A DNA stretch of 10,226 bases from an uncultured Bacilli bacterium. GTDB lineage: Bacteria; Bacillota_I; Bacilli_A; RF39; UBA660. The notes under the pieces are model-generated. The model searched no databases. It was given only the letters and a program-made list of their open reading frames with translations, and was not told the origin of the DNA. Made by a program: the position numbers and the translations under genes. Position 1 is the first letter of the stretch. Every line of letters starts with the position of its first letter. Location of the stretch: NCBI GenBank assembly GCA_947595415.1, contig CANQER010000032.1:1-10226 (forward strand). Reading direction: 5' to 3'. Positions 1 to 5,987 of this stretch are shown here, one piece after another.

Positions 1-34
1 ATATTTATTCAAGATGTAATTTATAACTTTACAT

Positions 35-62
35 AAAAAAAAGATTGTCTATTAAACAACCT
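35..62 (-). terminator. Rho-independent terminator of the thioredoxin/PH operon
   Basis: On the minus strand the arm AGGTTGT (62-56) pairs with ACAATCT (48-42), seven pairs including one G-U, around a 7-base loop, followed by a run of about seven T (41-35). The TAA stop of the PH-like gene lies inside the loop, so the hairpin begins within the last codons. Confidence 0.75.
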
Positions 63-507
63 CTTTTCCCTTATCTGAAAGCCCATATTTCCTTTTTTCA
101 TTCATCATATACTCACTAATTTGTGTCTCAATCTCAGGTAAAGCCTCTTTTTGAATATTAGATAAATATACCACTTCTTTAACAGTATCTATATAAATCT
201 TACCCCATATAATACCCATATTAATCCTCAAATCATTAAACATATCAGGAGTAATAGCATAAAAGAAATATCCAAACAAAAGCCTTTTTTGAGCTAAAAT
301 CAAACGTTTATTAGTAAGAACTACCACAAAAGTAGTAATAATATCAATAGGATTATCATTCTTTTGAGCAGTAAAAGCATACTTAACAACCTCTCCTGGA
401 TTCAAATGAATATCAACAATCCTACAATGAGCTTTAATACGCCACGAAATAGTCTTAGGATATCTTTTCTTAAAACTACTAACCATCGCATAAACAGTAC
501 TATTCAT
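52..507 (-). CDS. Bacterial PH-domain-like protein
   Basis: This 151-residue soluble protein has no signal peptide or membrane helix. Visible marks are LNPGEVV at 35-41, a beta-rich stretch at 55-63, the TNKRL turn at 65-69 that is typical of bacterial PH domains (bPH/YdbT-like), further strands to about 115 and a closing helix at about 116-136. Such domains generally act in membrane or protein binding; the ligand here is unknown. The start is supported by AGGTGA placed 4 bases before ATG. That site overlaps the TAG stop of the upstream thioredoxin gene (TAGGTGA), and the gap is only 8 bases, so the two genes form one operon with likely coupled translation. The lysine-rich C-terminus from about 137 looks disordered. 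The family call rests on pattern recognition, mainly the TNKRL turn and the fold order, and is fairly but not fully secure. Confidence 0.7.
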   Translation of the reverse strand: MNSTVYAMVSSFKKRYPKTISWRIKAHCRIVDIHLNPGEVVKYAFTAQKNDNPIDIITTFVVVLTNKRLILAQKRLLFGYFFYAITPDMFNDLRINMGIIWGKIYIDTVKEVVYLSNIQKEALPEIETQISEYMMNEKRKYGLSDKGKEVV

Positions 508-515
508 AAAATCAC

Positions 516-1295
516 CTATTTAATTAATCCATTATCTTTAAACATTGTCACAAAATCATCTTTACCAATATAACCCTCTTTAGAATCTATAACCTTACCC
601 TTTTCAACAATAATGGTAAATGGAGTCGCAAGACCATTAGAAAATACATCCAATGAATTAAAGAAAGCCTCTTCATCATCACCTAAATTAGTCAAATTCA
701 AATAATTAATCTCAACATTATATTCCTTAGATATACTAGCTAAATCAGGAACAGCTGCTTGACAAGCTGGACAACCAGTTTGACCTATAACAATAATAGA
801 ACGTGACTTACTTTTAATAAGATTACTATATTCATTATAATTGATATCCTTAAAAGTAACCTTATAATCCTTAGAAATCAACTTGCTTTCCTTATAAAAA
901 CTAACCAACTCATCTTCTGTCATTTGTCCTTCATGAGTAGAAATAACTTTATTATTTCCTACAACAGCTAAATAAGGAGTACCTAAATTAGTAATTCCTA
1001 ACTTATCCAAAATTTTATTCAATGTAGACTTTCTAATATCATCAGTAACTACATCTACATATTCAATTCCATATGAATAATTAGTTGTTGTGAAAGTAGG
1101 TTCAAACTCAACACAATTTTGACAAGTCGTACTACTTATATAAATTAAACTAGGTTCACTAGCTGCCATCTTAGTATTTATTTCATCAACCAGTTTATTA
1201 CCCTTCTTTATATCAATTATGTAAAATACCACAAATATAGCAATTAATGCCACCAAAATTCCTAATATCAAGAAAATTTTATTTTTTTCATTCAT
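516..1295 (-). CDS. Membrane-anchored tandem thioredoxin-fold protein
   Basis: The 259-residue product has a hydrophobic anchor at about 7-27 and then two thioredoxin-like units. Unit 1 carries CQNC (58-61) in the context YISSTTCQNC and a cis-proline Thr-Pro at 106-107. Unit 2 carries CPAC (175-178) after IVIGQTG and a Thr-Pro at 224-225. Both units therefore keep the CxxC active site and the cis-Pro loop, which suggests two working thiol-disulfide centres rather than one active and one relic domain. Proteins of this build usually sit outside the membrane and oxidise, reduce or isomerise disulfides, or pass electrons. Topology is not settled here because basic residues flank both ends of the anchor. 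It is first in an operon with the PH-like gene, driven by a near-consensus promoter at 1337-1365. The start ATG follows a purine-rich GAAGGATGGGA. Confidence 0.85.
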   Translation of the reverse strand: MNEKNKIFLILGILVALIAIFVVFYIIDIKKGNKLVDEINTKMAASEPSLIYISSTTCQNCVEFEPTFTTTNYSYGIEYVDVVTDDIRKSTLNKILDKLGITNLGTPYLAVVGNNKVISTHEGQMTEDELVSFYKESKLISKDYKVTFKDINYNEYSNLIKSKSRSIIVIGQTGCPACQAAVPDLASISKEYNVEINYLNLTNLGDDEEAFFNSLDVFSNGLATPFTIIVEKGKVIDSKEGYIGKDDFVTMFKDNGLIK

Positions 1296-1314
1296 TATAT
1301 CCCATCCTTCTCAT
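1288..1314 (-). other. Possible 8-codon upstream ORF in the thioredoxin leader
   Basis: An ATG at 1314 sits 10 bases after a strong AGGAGAGG and opens an 8-codon frame (MRRMGYNE) whose TGA overlaps the first codons of the thioredoxin gene in another frame. The best ribosome site in the leader thus belongs to this mini-frame, and the thioredoxin start has only the weaker AAGGATGGG inside it. It may be a coupling device or chance. Confidence 0.3.
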
Positions 1315-1336
1315 AAAATATATTCCTCTCCTTTTA

Positions 1337-1365
1337 ATTATAACGCAATTTTACAAATTTGACAA
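1337..1365 (-). promoter_or_regulatory. Sigma-A-type promoter of the thioredoxin/PH operon
   Basis: The -35 TTGTCA (1365-1360) and a perfect -10 TATAAT (1342-1337) are separated by exactly 17 bases. The predicted start near 1330 gives a leader of about 35 bases. This is the strongest promoter match in the window. Confidence 0.85.
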
Positions 1366-1372
1366 TTACTTA

Positions 1373-1412
1373 TCAATATATTGAAAAAAATATCATATGA
1401 ATATATATTCAT
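1373..1412. promoter_or_regulatory. Two perfect A+T palindromes upstream of the thioredoxin promoter
   Basis: A 16-base perfect palindrome ATGAATATATATTCAT (1397-1412) and a 12-base one TCAATATATTGA (1373-1384) lie just upstream of the -35 box. They could be operator or activator sites. A+T-rich DNA produces such palindromes by chance, so this is a weak call. Confidence 0.25.
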
Positions 1413-1425
1413 GTATAGTTTAAAT

Positions 1426-1445
1426 AAAAAAACACCTAAGTGTTT
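1426..1445 (-). terminator. Terminator of the candidate small RNA (and perhaps of the ksgA operon)
   Basis: AAACAC (1445-1440) pairs with GTGTTT (1435-1430) around a TTAG loop, and the 3' arm runs into seven T (1432-1426). The stem is short and contains only two G-C pairs, so efficiency may be moderate. No other terminator is visible after ksgA, so it may also end read-through from that operon. Confidence 0.55.
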
Positions 1446-1532
1446 GTATAAAAAATCGATAAACGATAAATAAACTGGGGAGTGGTACAATGAACTTAAC
1501 TCATAAATGAGTATGATCATTCACTGTATCAC
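1426..1532 (-). ncRNA. Candidate small regulatory RNA with a UCCCC motif
   Basis: The predicted transcript is about 107 bases long and begins at G1532, seven bases past an extended -10 promoter. Its first 13 bases, GTGATACAGTGAA (1532-1520), pair with TTCATTGTACCAC (1494-1482) with one A-C mismatch and one G-U pair. An inner perfect hairpin ACTCAT/ATGAGT lies at 1512-1499. Directly after the stem comes UCCCC (1481-1477) in an otherwise A+U-rich unpaired stretch, then a hairpin and U-run at 1445-1426. Folded 5' domain, exposed C-rich motif and terminator is the build of Bacillota trans-acting small RNAs such as RsaE/RoxS, whose C-rich segments pair with Shine-Dalgarno sites. I do not recognise a known family by sequence. 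Alternatives are a structured 3' UTR of the ksgA operon or an orphan leader element. Confidence 0.55.
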
Positions 1533-1538
1533 ATATTA

Positions 1539-1567
1539 ATAATATCATATTTTGAAAAGTTTTGCAA
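1539..1567 (-). promoter_or_regulatory. Extended -10 promoter of the candidate small RNA
   Basis: TTGCAA (1567-1562), a 17-base spacer and TATTAT (1544-1539) preceded by TGA give an extended -10 promoter (TGATATTAT). It lies immediately downstream of the ksgA stop codon, and its predicted +1 coincides with the first base of the RNA's stem. Confidence 0.65.
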
Positions 1568-1575
1568 TACCTTTA

Positions 1576-2361
1576 TTAATTTTTTAACGAATTTGTCAGA
1601 AATACAAACACATCTAAAGGTAACTCTTCAGCCCTATTAGATAGACTATAACCCCTTTCATTTAAAAGGCTTTCTATCCTGTCTAAATCATATTCTTTCA
1701 AATTATTTTTCAAATTTTTCCTCTTATGAGTAAAACAATCTCTTACTAATTTAAAAAACAAATCCTTATCCTTTAAATACAAAAGATTTTTCTTTCTTTC
1801 TAATTTAATTACCATACTATCAACATTAGGAACAGGATAAAACAAATTACGATTAACTTCCCTTACTTTACTAATATCAAAATAATAACTTAAAAAAACA
1901 GTCAAAGATCCATAGCTTCTACTTTTAGGCTTAGCCATAAACCTATCTGCTACTTCCTTTTGAATCATAATAACTAACTTATCAATAAAACTAGCTTGTA
2001 AAACCTTCATAACAATAGGCGTAGTAATATAATAAGGTAAATTAGAAACCAAATAAACCTTACTAAAACCACTAATATCGATCTTACTTAAATCATAATT
2101 CAAAAAATCTTCATAGGTAACTAAAACATTATCAATACCCTTTAAATTGCTATCTAAAATAGGTTTTAATGAACTATCAATTTCAAAACATCTAACATAT
2201 CCAGCTTTCAAACAAAGTTTTTTAGTAAGAATACCACTACCAGGTCCAACTTCAATAACCAAAGTATCCTTATCAATCAAAGCAGAATCAACTATATCAT
2301 CAATTACCTTATCATCCTTCAAAAAATTTTGTCCATAACGCTTTTTAAACTTAAAATCCAT
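1576..2361 (-). CDS. ksgA: 16S rRNA adenine dimethyltransferase (RsmA/KsgA)
   Basis: The enzyme uses S-adenosylmethionine to dimethylate two adjacent adenines (A1518 and A1519 in E. coli numbering) in the 3'-terminal hairpin of 16S rRNA during late 30S assembly. The 261-residue product shows the family N-terminus KKRYGQNFL (6-14), the SAM-binding motif IEVGPGSGILT (36-46), the acidic FEID (59-62), and the catalytic N-L-P-Y-Y-I (107-112). A helical C-terminal domain with a basic FTHKRKNLKNN stretch follows. The length is slightly below the usual 265-295. The start has the site GGTGATAAT-ATG, shared with other genes here. It lies 27 bases after the 3D-protein gene as the last gene of the tatD operon, and rnmV, normally just before it in Bacillus, is missing. 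Confidence 0.95.
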   Translation of the reverse strand: MDFKFKKRYGQNFLKDDKVIDDIVDSALIDKDTLVIEVGPGSGILTKKLCLKAGYVRCFEIDSSLKPILDSNLKGIDNVLVTYEDFLNYDLSKIDISGFSKVYLVSNLPYYITTPIVMKVLQASFIDKLVIMIQKEVADRFMAKPKSRSYGSLTVFLSYYFDISKVREVNRNLFYPVPNVDSMVIKLERKKNLLYLKDKDLFFKLVRDCFTHKRKNLKNNLKEYDLDRIESLLNERGYSLSNRAEELPLDVFVFLTNSLKN

Positions 2362-2388
2362 ATTATCACCAAAAACACAAAAGATAGG

Positions 2389-3093
2389 TTACCATCCCCA
2401 TCTTTCAACATTAACATTTATATTTTTACCACTCATAATACCATTTTTTCTAGCATCACTTTGTGATTTATAAGCAAGATCTATCCAAACTTCTCCATTA
2501 GCCCAAGCATTATTCATACTAGCACCACTATCCAAAACAACACCTGTAACCTTAGTTTTTCCCTTGACTAAACTTATAACTGTCCCACAAGGAAAAGCAG
2601 TTCTAGAAGCAGCTAAGATACGAACCTTACCATACTCACTATCTTTATAATATACACCATCTTTAATAAGACTATGTTTTCCCCCATTCTTAGTGTGGCA
2701 ACTAACAGTACCAGTCTTACTACAACCATAACAATCTGGTCCATAACCTGTTACTTTACCAACAAATGAACCACTAGGTCCAGTCCCAATTTCAACAACC
2801 TCATTTTTAACTTTTTTAACTAAAACTTCATCATTACTATCAGTATCGACATAGATAATTCCATCTACACCTTTAACCAATACCTTTTCGTTGCCAATTG
2901 GTTTTTTACTGTTGTATTTTTTAATAGTATCATAATCAATAACTTTACTAACAAAATTAATATTTTTCGTAAAATTATTATTAGACGCTTGAGTTTGATA
3001 CTCATTAGTATTAACAAGCCCAAACAACGACATCAAAGATACTACAAATATACTCAACCATTTACTCAATACCTGTAGTAAATATATATTCAT
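2389..3093 (-). CDS. Secreted or anchored 3D-domain cell-wall protein (YabE/YocH-like)
   Basis: The 234-residue product has a hydrophobic N-terminal segment (about 4-27) acting as a signal or anchor. Next come a linker, a shortened G5-like region (about 64-104, ending in EIGTG) and a C-terminal 3D domain (about 110-232). The three name-giving aspartates appear to be D120 (GYGPD), D188 (VVLDSG) and D205 (WIDL). 3D domains resemble the lytic transglycosylase MltA fold and act on peptidoglycan in Rpf/YabE-type proteins. Four cysteines in the mature part (121, 124, 132, 169) suggest disulfides or metal binding, which is uncommon in the family. The start is set by GAGGTGA before ATG. It sits between tatD and ksgA, as yabE does in Bacillus, with short gaps consistent with one operon. 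Confidence 0.85.
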   Translation of the reverse strand: MNIYLLQVLSKWLSIFVVSLMSLFGLVNTNEYQTQASNNNFTKNINFVSKVIDYDTIKKYNSKKPIGNEKVLVKGVDGIIYVDTDSNDEVLVKKVKNEVVEIGTGPSGSFVGKVTGYGPDCYGCSKTGTVSCHTKNGGKHSLIKDGVYYKDSEYGKVRILAASRTAFPCGTVISLVKGKTKVTGVVLDSGASMNNAWANGEVWIDLAYKSQSDARKNGIMSGKNINVNVERWGW

Positions 3094-3130
3094 TTTTTCA
3101 CCTCAAATTTGGTCAACCATCTAAATTCTA

Positions 3131-3883
3131 TCATAAATTTAGCTTTAAGTCAAATTGACGACATGCATTCAAAGTTGTTTCATTTATAACTTTTTCTAAA
3201 GATATTCCTTTAATTTCAGCTATTTTTAAAGCAACTAATCTTACATTACAAGGCTCATTTTTTTTACCACGATATGGTTCAGGAGTTAAATAAGGACTAT
3301 CTGTTTCTAAAACTAGATGTTTAAGATCAATAGAGGAAACAACTGAAACTAGTTTTCGTGCATTTTTAAAAGTAACAACTCCACCTATTCCAAACATACA
3401 ACCAAGTTTTATAAACTTATTAGCCATCTCTAAACTAGAATTATAACAATGTAAAACTATCTTTAACCCCTTAGCATGTTTTTCTAATATATCATAAGTA
3501 TCACTAATTGCATCCCTACTATGAATAACAATAGTTTTATTATAAACCCTAGCCAAATTAATAAGTTTTATAAACAATTTCTTTTGTTCATCACAATTTT
3601 TATCCCAATGATAATCAAGTCCTATTTCCCCTACTCCAACAACCTTAGGATTATCCAAATTACTTTTTATCAAATTATAACTATCATCTGTAAATTCATT
3701 CCACTTATCTGCCTCAAATCCCAAAGTAGCATATATATTACTATATTTATTACATAATCTGATTGCTTCTTTATTACTCTTATCAGATACCCCACTTACT
3801 ATCATTATATTATTGTCCATATTTTTTATTACTTCATCTAAATTATCATATTCATCTAAATGACAATGAGTATCAACTAACAT
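3131..3883 (-). CDS. tatD: TatD-family metal-dependent DNase
   Basis: The 250-residue product is a TIM-barrel metal hydrolase of the TatD/YcfH/YabD family, 3'-5' DNases linked to DNA repair and quality control. Metal ligands are visible at the expected sites: H6 and H8 in VDTHCHLD, E86 in GEIGLDYH, H121 in HSRDA, H145 in LHCY and D195 in ETDSP. The C-terminal signature PYRGKKNEP spans 203-211. The region that usually reads GIHPH is GFEADKW here (55-61), a local departure. The start follows AAGGGAGGT with a 5-base spacer. It is the first gene of the tatD-3D-ksgA cluster and is 37 bases from the next gene. A strong terminator hairpin stands only about 20 bases upstream, and I see no clear promoter of its own. 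Confidence 0.92.
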   Translation of the reverse strand: MLVDTHCHLDEYDNLDEVIKNMDNNIMIVSGVSDKSNKEAIRLCNKYSNIYATLGFEADKWNEFTDDSYNLIKSNLDNPKVVGVGEIGLDYHWDKNCDEQKKLFIKLINLARVYNKTIVIHSRDAISDTYDILEKHAKGLKIVLHCYNSSLEMANKFIKLGCMFGIGGVVTFKNARKLVSVVSSIDLKHLVLETDSPYLTPEPYRGKKNEPCNVRLVALKIAEIKGISLEKVINETTLNACRQFDLKLNL

Positions 3884-3901
3884 AACTTACCTCCCTTAAA
3901 T

Positions 3902-3942
3902 AAAAACAACCTAATTTAGATTATCTAATTTAGATTGTTTTT
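3902..3942 (-). terminator. Long hairpin terminator between the small membrane protein gene and tatD
   Basis: AACAATCTAAATTAG (3939-3925) pairs with CTAAATTAGGTTGTT (3919-3905) over 15 positions with one A-A mismatch and one G-U, around a 5-base loop, and runs into T residues (3906-3902). A T-run also flanks the other side, so the shape is bidirectional. It begins directly at the TAA of the 51-residue gene and ends about 20 bases before the tatD start. Confidence 0.8.
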
Positions 3943-4096
3943 ACTTTAAATTATAGATATATTTACTTATACAAAAAATTATAAATATAATGTAAATAAT
4001 ATCTACAGCTTTAAAATTAAATGCCATATTTCCTATTAGGAATATTACTGACATCATTACTACAACTAACCTCGTACTTATAGTTTCTGTTGTCAT
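3941..4096 (-). CDS. Small two-helix membrane protein (51 residues), function unknown
   Basis: An open frame of 51 codons plus TAA starts at an ATG placed 5 bases after AAGAGGG, a good ribosome site. The product has a short polar N-terminus (MTTETISTR), a first hydrophobic helix at about 10-27 containing VVVMMSVIFL, a short NFKAVD turn and a second helix at about 31-43 rich in Ile and Phe. It ends in a tyrosine- and lysine-containing tail (KYIYNLK). The stop codon is followed immediately by a strong terminator, and an extended -10 lies 30 bases upstream of the ATG, so this looks like a self-contained transcription unit. I do not recognise a family. Two-helix proteins of this size include toxins, holin-like proteins and regulators of membrane complexes, and the sequence does not choose between them. 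Confidence 0.65.
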   Translation of the reverse strand: MTTETISTRLVVVMMSVIFLIGNMAFNFKAVDIIYIIFIIFCISKYIYNLK

Positions 4097-4125
4097 AAAA
4101 TCCCTCTTATCATTAATACAATACT

Positions 4126-4134
4126 AATATATCA
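4126..4134 (-). promoter_or_regulatory. Possible extended -10 promoter for the 51-residue gene
   Basis: TGATATATT reads as TG-N-TATATT and predicts a start near 4119, giving a leader of about 23 bases before the small gene. No good -35 is seen, so the call rests on the extended -10 alone. Confidence 0.4.
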
Positions 4135-4214
4135 CATATACTTATAATTTTTAAAGGAAAACAACCTTTTTTTTTCGACAAAATTAGATATTTGACACAA
4201 ATGTGTAAAATACA

Positions 4215-4502
4215 CTAGCCATAATACCTTTTTAAATAAACATTTTTACCCTTACTTAATAGAATCAATAAATCAGGATCATCTTCAGATTTAATTCTTC
4301 GTCCATACTTACCATCAATTGGTCCAAAAAATAAAGGTAAGTAATCTTCATCTAACAATTTTTTATTAGCAAAAACAACATCGCCAGTCAAAATAGGATT
4401 AGGTAGATCTAAAAATTCCATATGACGTTTATATATATTTCCCAAACCATCCTTTAACGTATAAATATCATTATCTATCTCACACACAATCAGTTTCATC
4501 AT
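4215..4502 (-). CDS. Conserved-looking 95-residue protein, function unknown
   Basis: This small, probably soluble protein appears beta-rich. Visible marks are paired strands at 2-16, a glycine turn DGLGN (18-22), a GD turn at about 40 (ILTGDVVF), FFGPIDGKYGRR (58-69) and a C-terminal LKRYYG. It has no signal peptide, membrane helix or cysteine cluster. The first ATG overlaps the preceding gene by ATGA, and a second ATG follows at once, so translation is very likely coupled to the leucine-rich-repeat gene and the two products may act together. The strand pattern and central GD turn could fit a small OB or SH3-like barrel, but that is inference. I do not recognise the family. No canonical terminator follows: two short hairpins just past the stop lack a U-run. 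Confidence 0.75.
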   Translation of the reverse strand: MMKLIVCEIDNDIYTLKDGLGNIYKRHMEFLDLPNPILTGDVVFANKKLLDEDYLPLFFGPIDGKYGRRIKSEDDPDLLILLSKGKNVYLKRYYG

Positions 4503-5971
4503 CTTTGTCTACCCTCTTCTAAAATTATTGATTCCTCATTATTAATACTACTATTTCCCAACTCTTCTTTCGTTAGTTCATCTTTATATTTTTCATTTCG
4601 ATGAAAGAAAAACTCTCCTCTACTTTTTAACTTTGGCATATTAACTTCTTGAACAGAACTGTTATTTCCCAAAAAAGAATAACCCACGACTTCTACTGAA
4701 GGTAAATCAATAGATTTTAATTTATTATTGTTATCAAAAAACCAATCACCTATTTTTTTAACCTTAGGTAAGTTAATTTTTTTAACTGAGTTATTCGTTA
4801 TAAAGAAATCATCCCCAATCTCCTCAACTAAAGGGAAATTAATATCCTCAAGACAATCATTATTCATAAAAACACGATTGTCTATTTTTTTAACCTTAGG
4901 TAAATATACATAATTCATACCTTTATTGTAACATAAAAAATTATTTCCTAATTCCTTAATATCTTCACTAAACATCTTCACAATATTATTATTTTTATCA
5001 ATTAAAATCCTTACTTTACCCCCATTTTTGATCGCTAAATCAATCTTTCTTCCCCCTTCTACATTTTTAATAGTAATTCTATCAATATTAACTATAGTAT
5101 TAATTAAACTATCATTTATACTACTATCGTATAAAAGGAGTCTTTTATTAACTAAATCCAAAACAAAATAATCAATAACTAAAAATTTTTCCTTATCAAA
5201 TTTAATTGGTTCAAAATCATCAATGATGACATTATCAGTACAATAATAACGATTATTTATTTCATAATTGTACTTGTAATATTTCCCATCACGAGCTTGG
5301 AAATAACCAGGAATTTCAAAATTGTGAGGTCTATTCATTTGAACTAATCCATATTCCCTTTCAAAACTAGAAGTTAAACCTTCAATTATATTATCCAAAT
5401 TATTAGAGAAAGTAGCATCTGGATTATTTACCCTATGATTGTATCTATTTTTAATCGACAAAAGATTAGTTCCATCTTGTTCAAATTGAATACTTATTAC
5501 TGAAGTTCCATACAAATCTTGTCTTTCTGGTTTAGGAAAATCTTCTCTTTTAATTTTATCAACATCTTTTTTAACAGCAAAGAAAATACGCCATTTACCA
5601 AGTCTATTTTCATAAAACGTACAAAGCTCTTCATTATGAGCATAATACTTCTTAAAACTCAAAACATCTTTTTCAGTCTTACATTCATAAAGATTATAAC
5701 CAGCCTCATCTAAAAGCATAGCTGGAGTTTTATTGGTTTTAACCTTTAATCCATCTTCCACATCCACTAAACTATATATATATTTCTTAAAATTACCAAT
5801 TAAATCATACTTTTCTAAATCCTCATACAATTCATGATTAGGATCAAAATGTTGTAATAATAAACTCGATAAAACACCATCTTTTTCTAAAATAATAGGA
5901 AATAAACGACGACACAAATTACTCATGTTTTCCCCATATTTTTTCTTGATAATCTTTAAATCGTTATTCAT
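4499..5971 (-). CDS. Cytosolic BspA-type leucine-rich-repeat protein
   Basis: The product is 490 residues if the ATG at 5971 is used. That start is preferred over an ATG six codons upstream because AGGTGATAAT stands directly before it and the longer form would place the ribosome site inside the gene. Residues 1-80 are helical. Residues about 84-240 form an unrecognised domain with GTSVISIQF and an asparagine-rich KNRYNH...NNPDATFSNNLDN stretch. Residues about 255-335 are beta-rich. From about 339 there are five exact 22-residue repeats of the type xxIGxxFFxxNxxLxxIxLPxV, plus a degenerate sixth. Such LRR_5/BspA repeats bind proteins and are mostly found on surface proteins, but no signal peptide or anchor is present here, so the protein is probably cytoplasmic. 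It follows the helicase gene by 45 bases and overlaps the 95-residue gene. Confidence 0.75.
   Translation of the reverse strand: MNNDLKIIKKKYGENMSNLCRRLFPIILEKDGVLSSLLLQHFDPNHELYEDLEKYDLIGNFKKYIYSLVDVEDGLKVKTNKTPAMLLDEAGYNLYECKTEKDVLSFKKYYAHNEELCTFYENRLGKWRIFFAVKKDVDKIKREDFPKPERQDLYGTSVISIQFEQDGTNLLSIKNRYNHRVNNPDATFSNNLDNIIEGLTSSFEREYGLVQMNRPHNFEIPGYFQARDGKYYKYNYEINNRYYCTDNVIIDDFEPIKFDKEKFLVIDYFVLDLVNKRLLLYDSSINDSLINTIVNIDRITIKNVEGGRKIDLAIKNGGKVRILIDKNNNIVKMFSEDIKELGNNFLCYNKGMNYVYLPKVKKIDNRVFMNNDCLEDINFPLVEEIGDDFFITNNSVKKINLPKVKKIGDWFFDNNNKLKSIDLPSVEVVGYSFLGNNSSVQEVNMPKLKSRGEFFFHRNEKYKDELTKEELGNSSINNEESIILEEGRQR
4628..4957 (-). repeat. Five tandem 66-base (22-residue) leucine-rich repeats
   Basis: Within the LRR gene, units begin at 4957, 4891, 4825, 4759 and 4693, each encoding 22 residues with a conserved IGxxFF core and a Leu/Phe/Met-Pro-x-Val end. 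Spacing is exact with no insertions, and a degenerate sixth unit runs to about 4574. At the DNA level the units have diverged, so the array is probably old. Confidence 0.8.
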
Positions 5972-5981
5972 ATTATCACCT
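5971..5981 (-). promoter_or_regulatory. Ribosome binding site that fixes the LRR gene start
   Basis: AGGTGATAAT-ATG: AGGTGAT is complementary to AUCACCU at the 16S 3' end. The same sequence stands before trpS, and GGTGATAAT-ATG before ksgA, which supports the start at 5971 over the ATG at 5989. Confidence 0.8.
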
Positions 5982-5987
5982 AATATC

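Noticed and set aside
364..573. Plus-strand frames of 60-80 codons at 364-573, 2147-2338, 3521-3757, 4728-4913 and 5519-5713
   Set aside because: All lie antisense inside well-supported minus-strand genes, lack ribosome sites and encode low-complexity Ile/Ser/Asn-rich products typical of A+T-rich shadows.
1338..1520. 60-codon minus-strand frame over the intergenic region between ksgA and the thioredoxin gene
   Set aside because: It begins inside the stem of the candidate small RNA, runs through the terminator and into the thioredoxin promoter, and has no ribosome site; better explained as non-coding.
4153..4175. Plus-strand hairpin AAAGG/CCTTT followed by a T-run
   Set aside because: Only two G-C pairs, and no plus-strand gene exists for it to terminate.
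4192..4197. Perfect TTGACA on the plus strand
   Set aside because: No -10 element at 15-19 bases and no plus-strand gene downstream.
4195..4215. Two overlapping short hairpins just after the 95-residue gene, considered as its terminator
   Set aside because: They are mutually exclusive 5-pair stems and no U-run follows on the minus strand.
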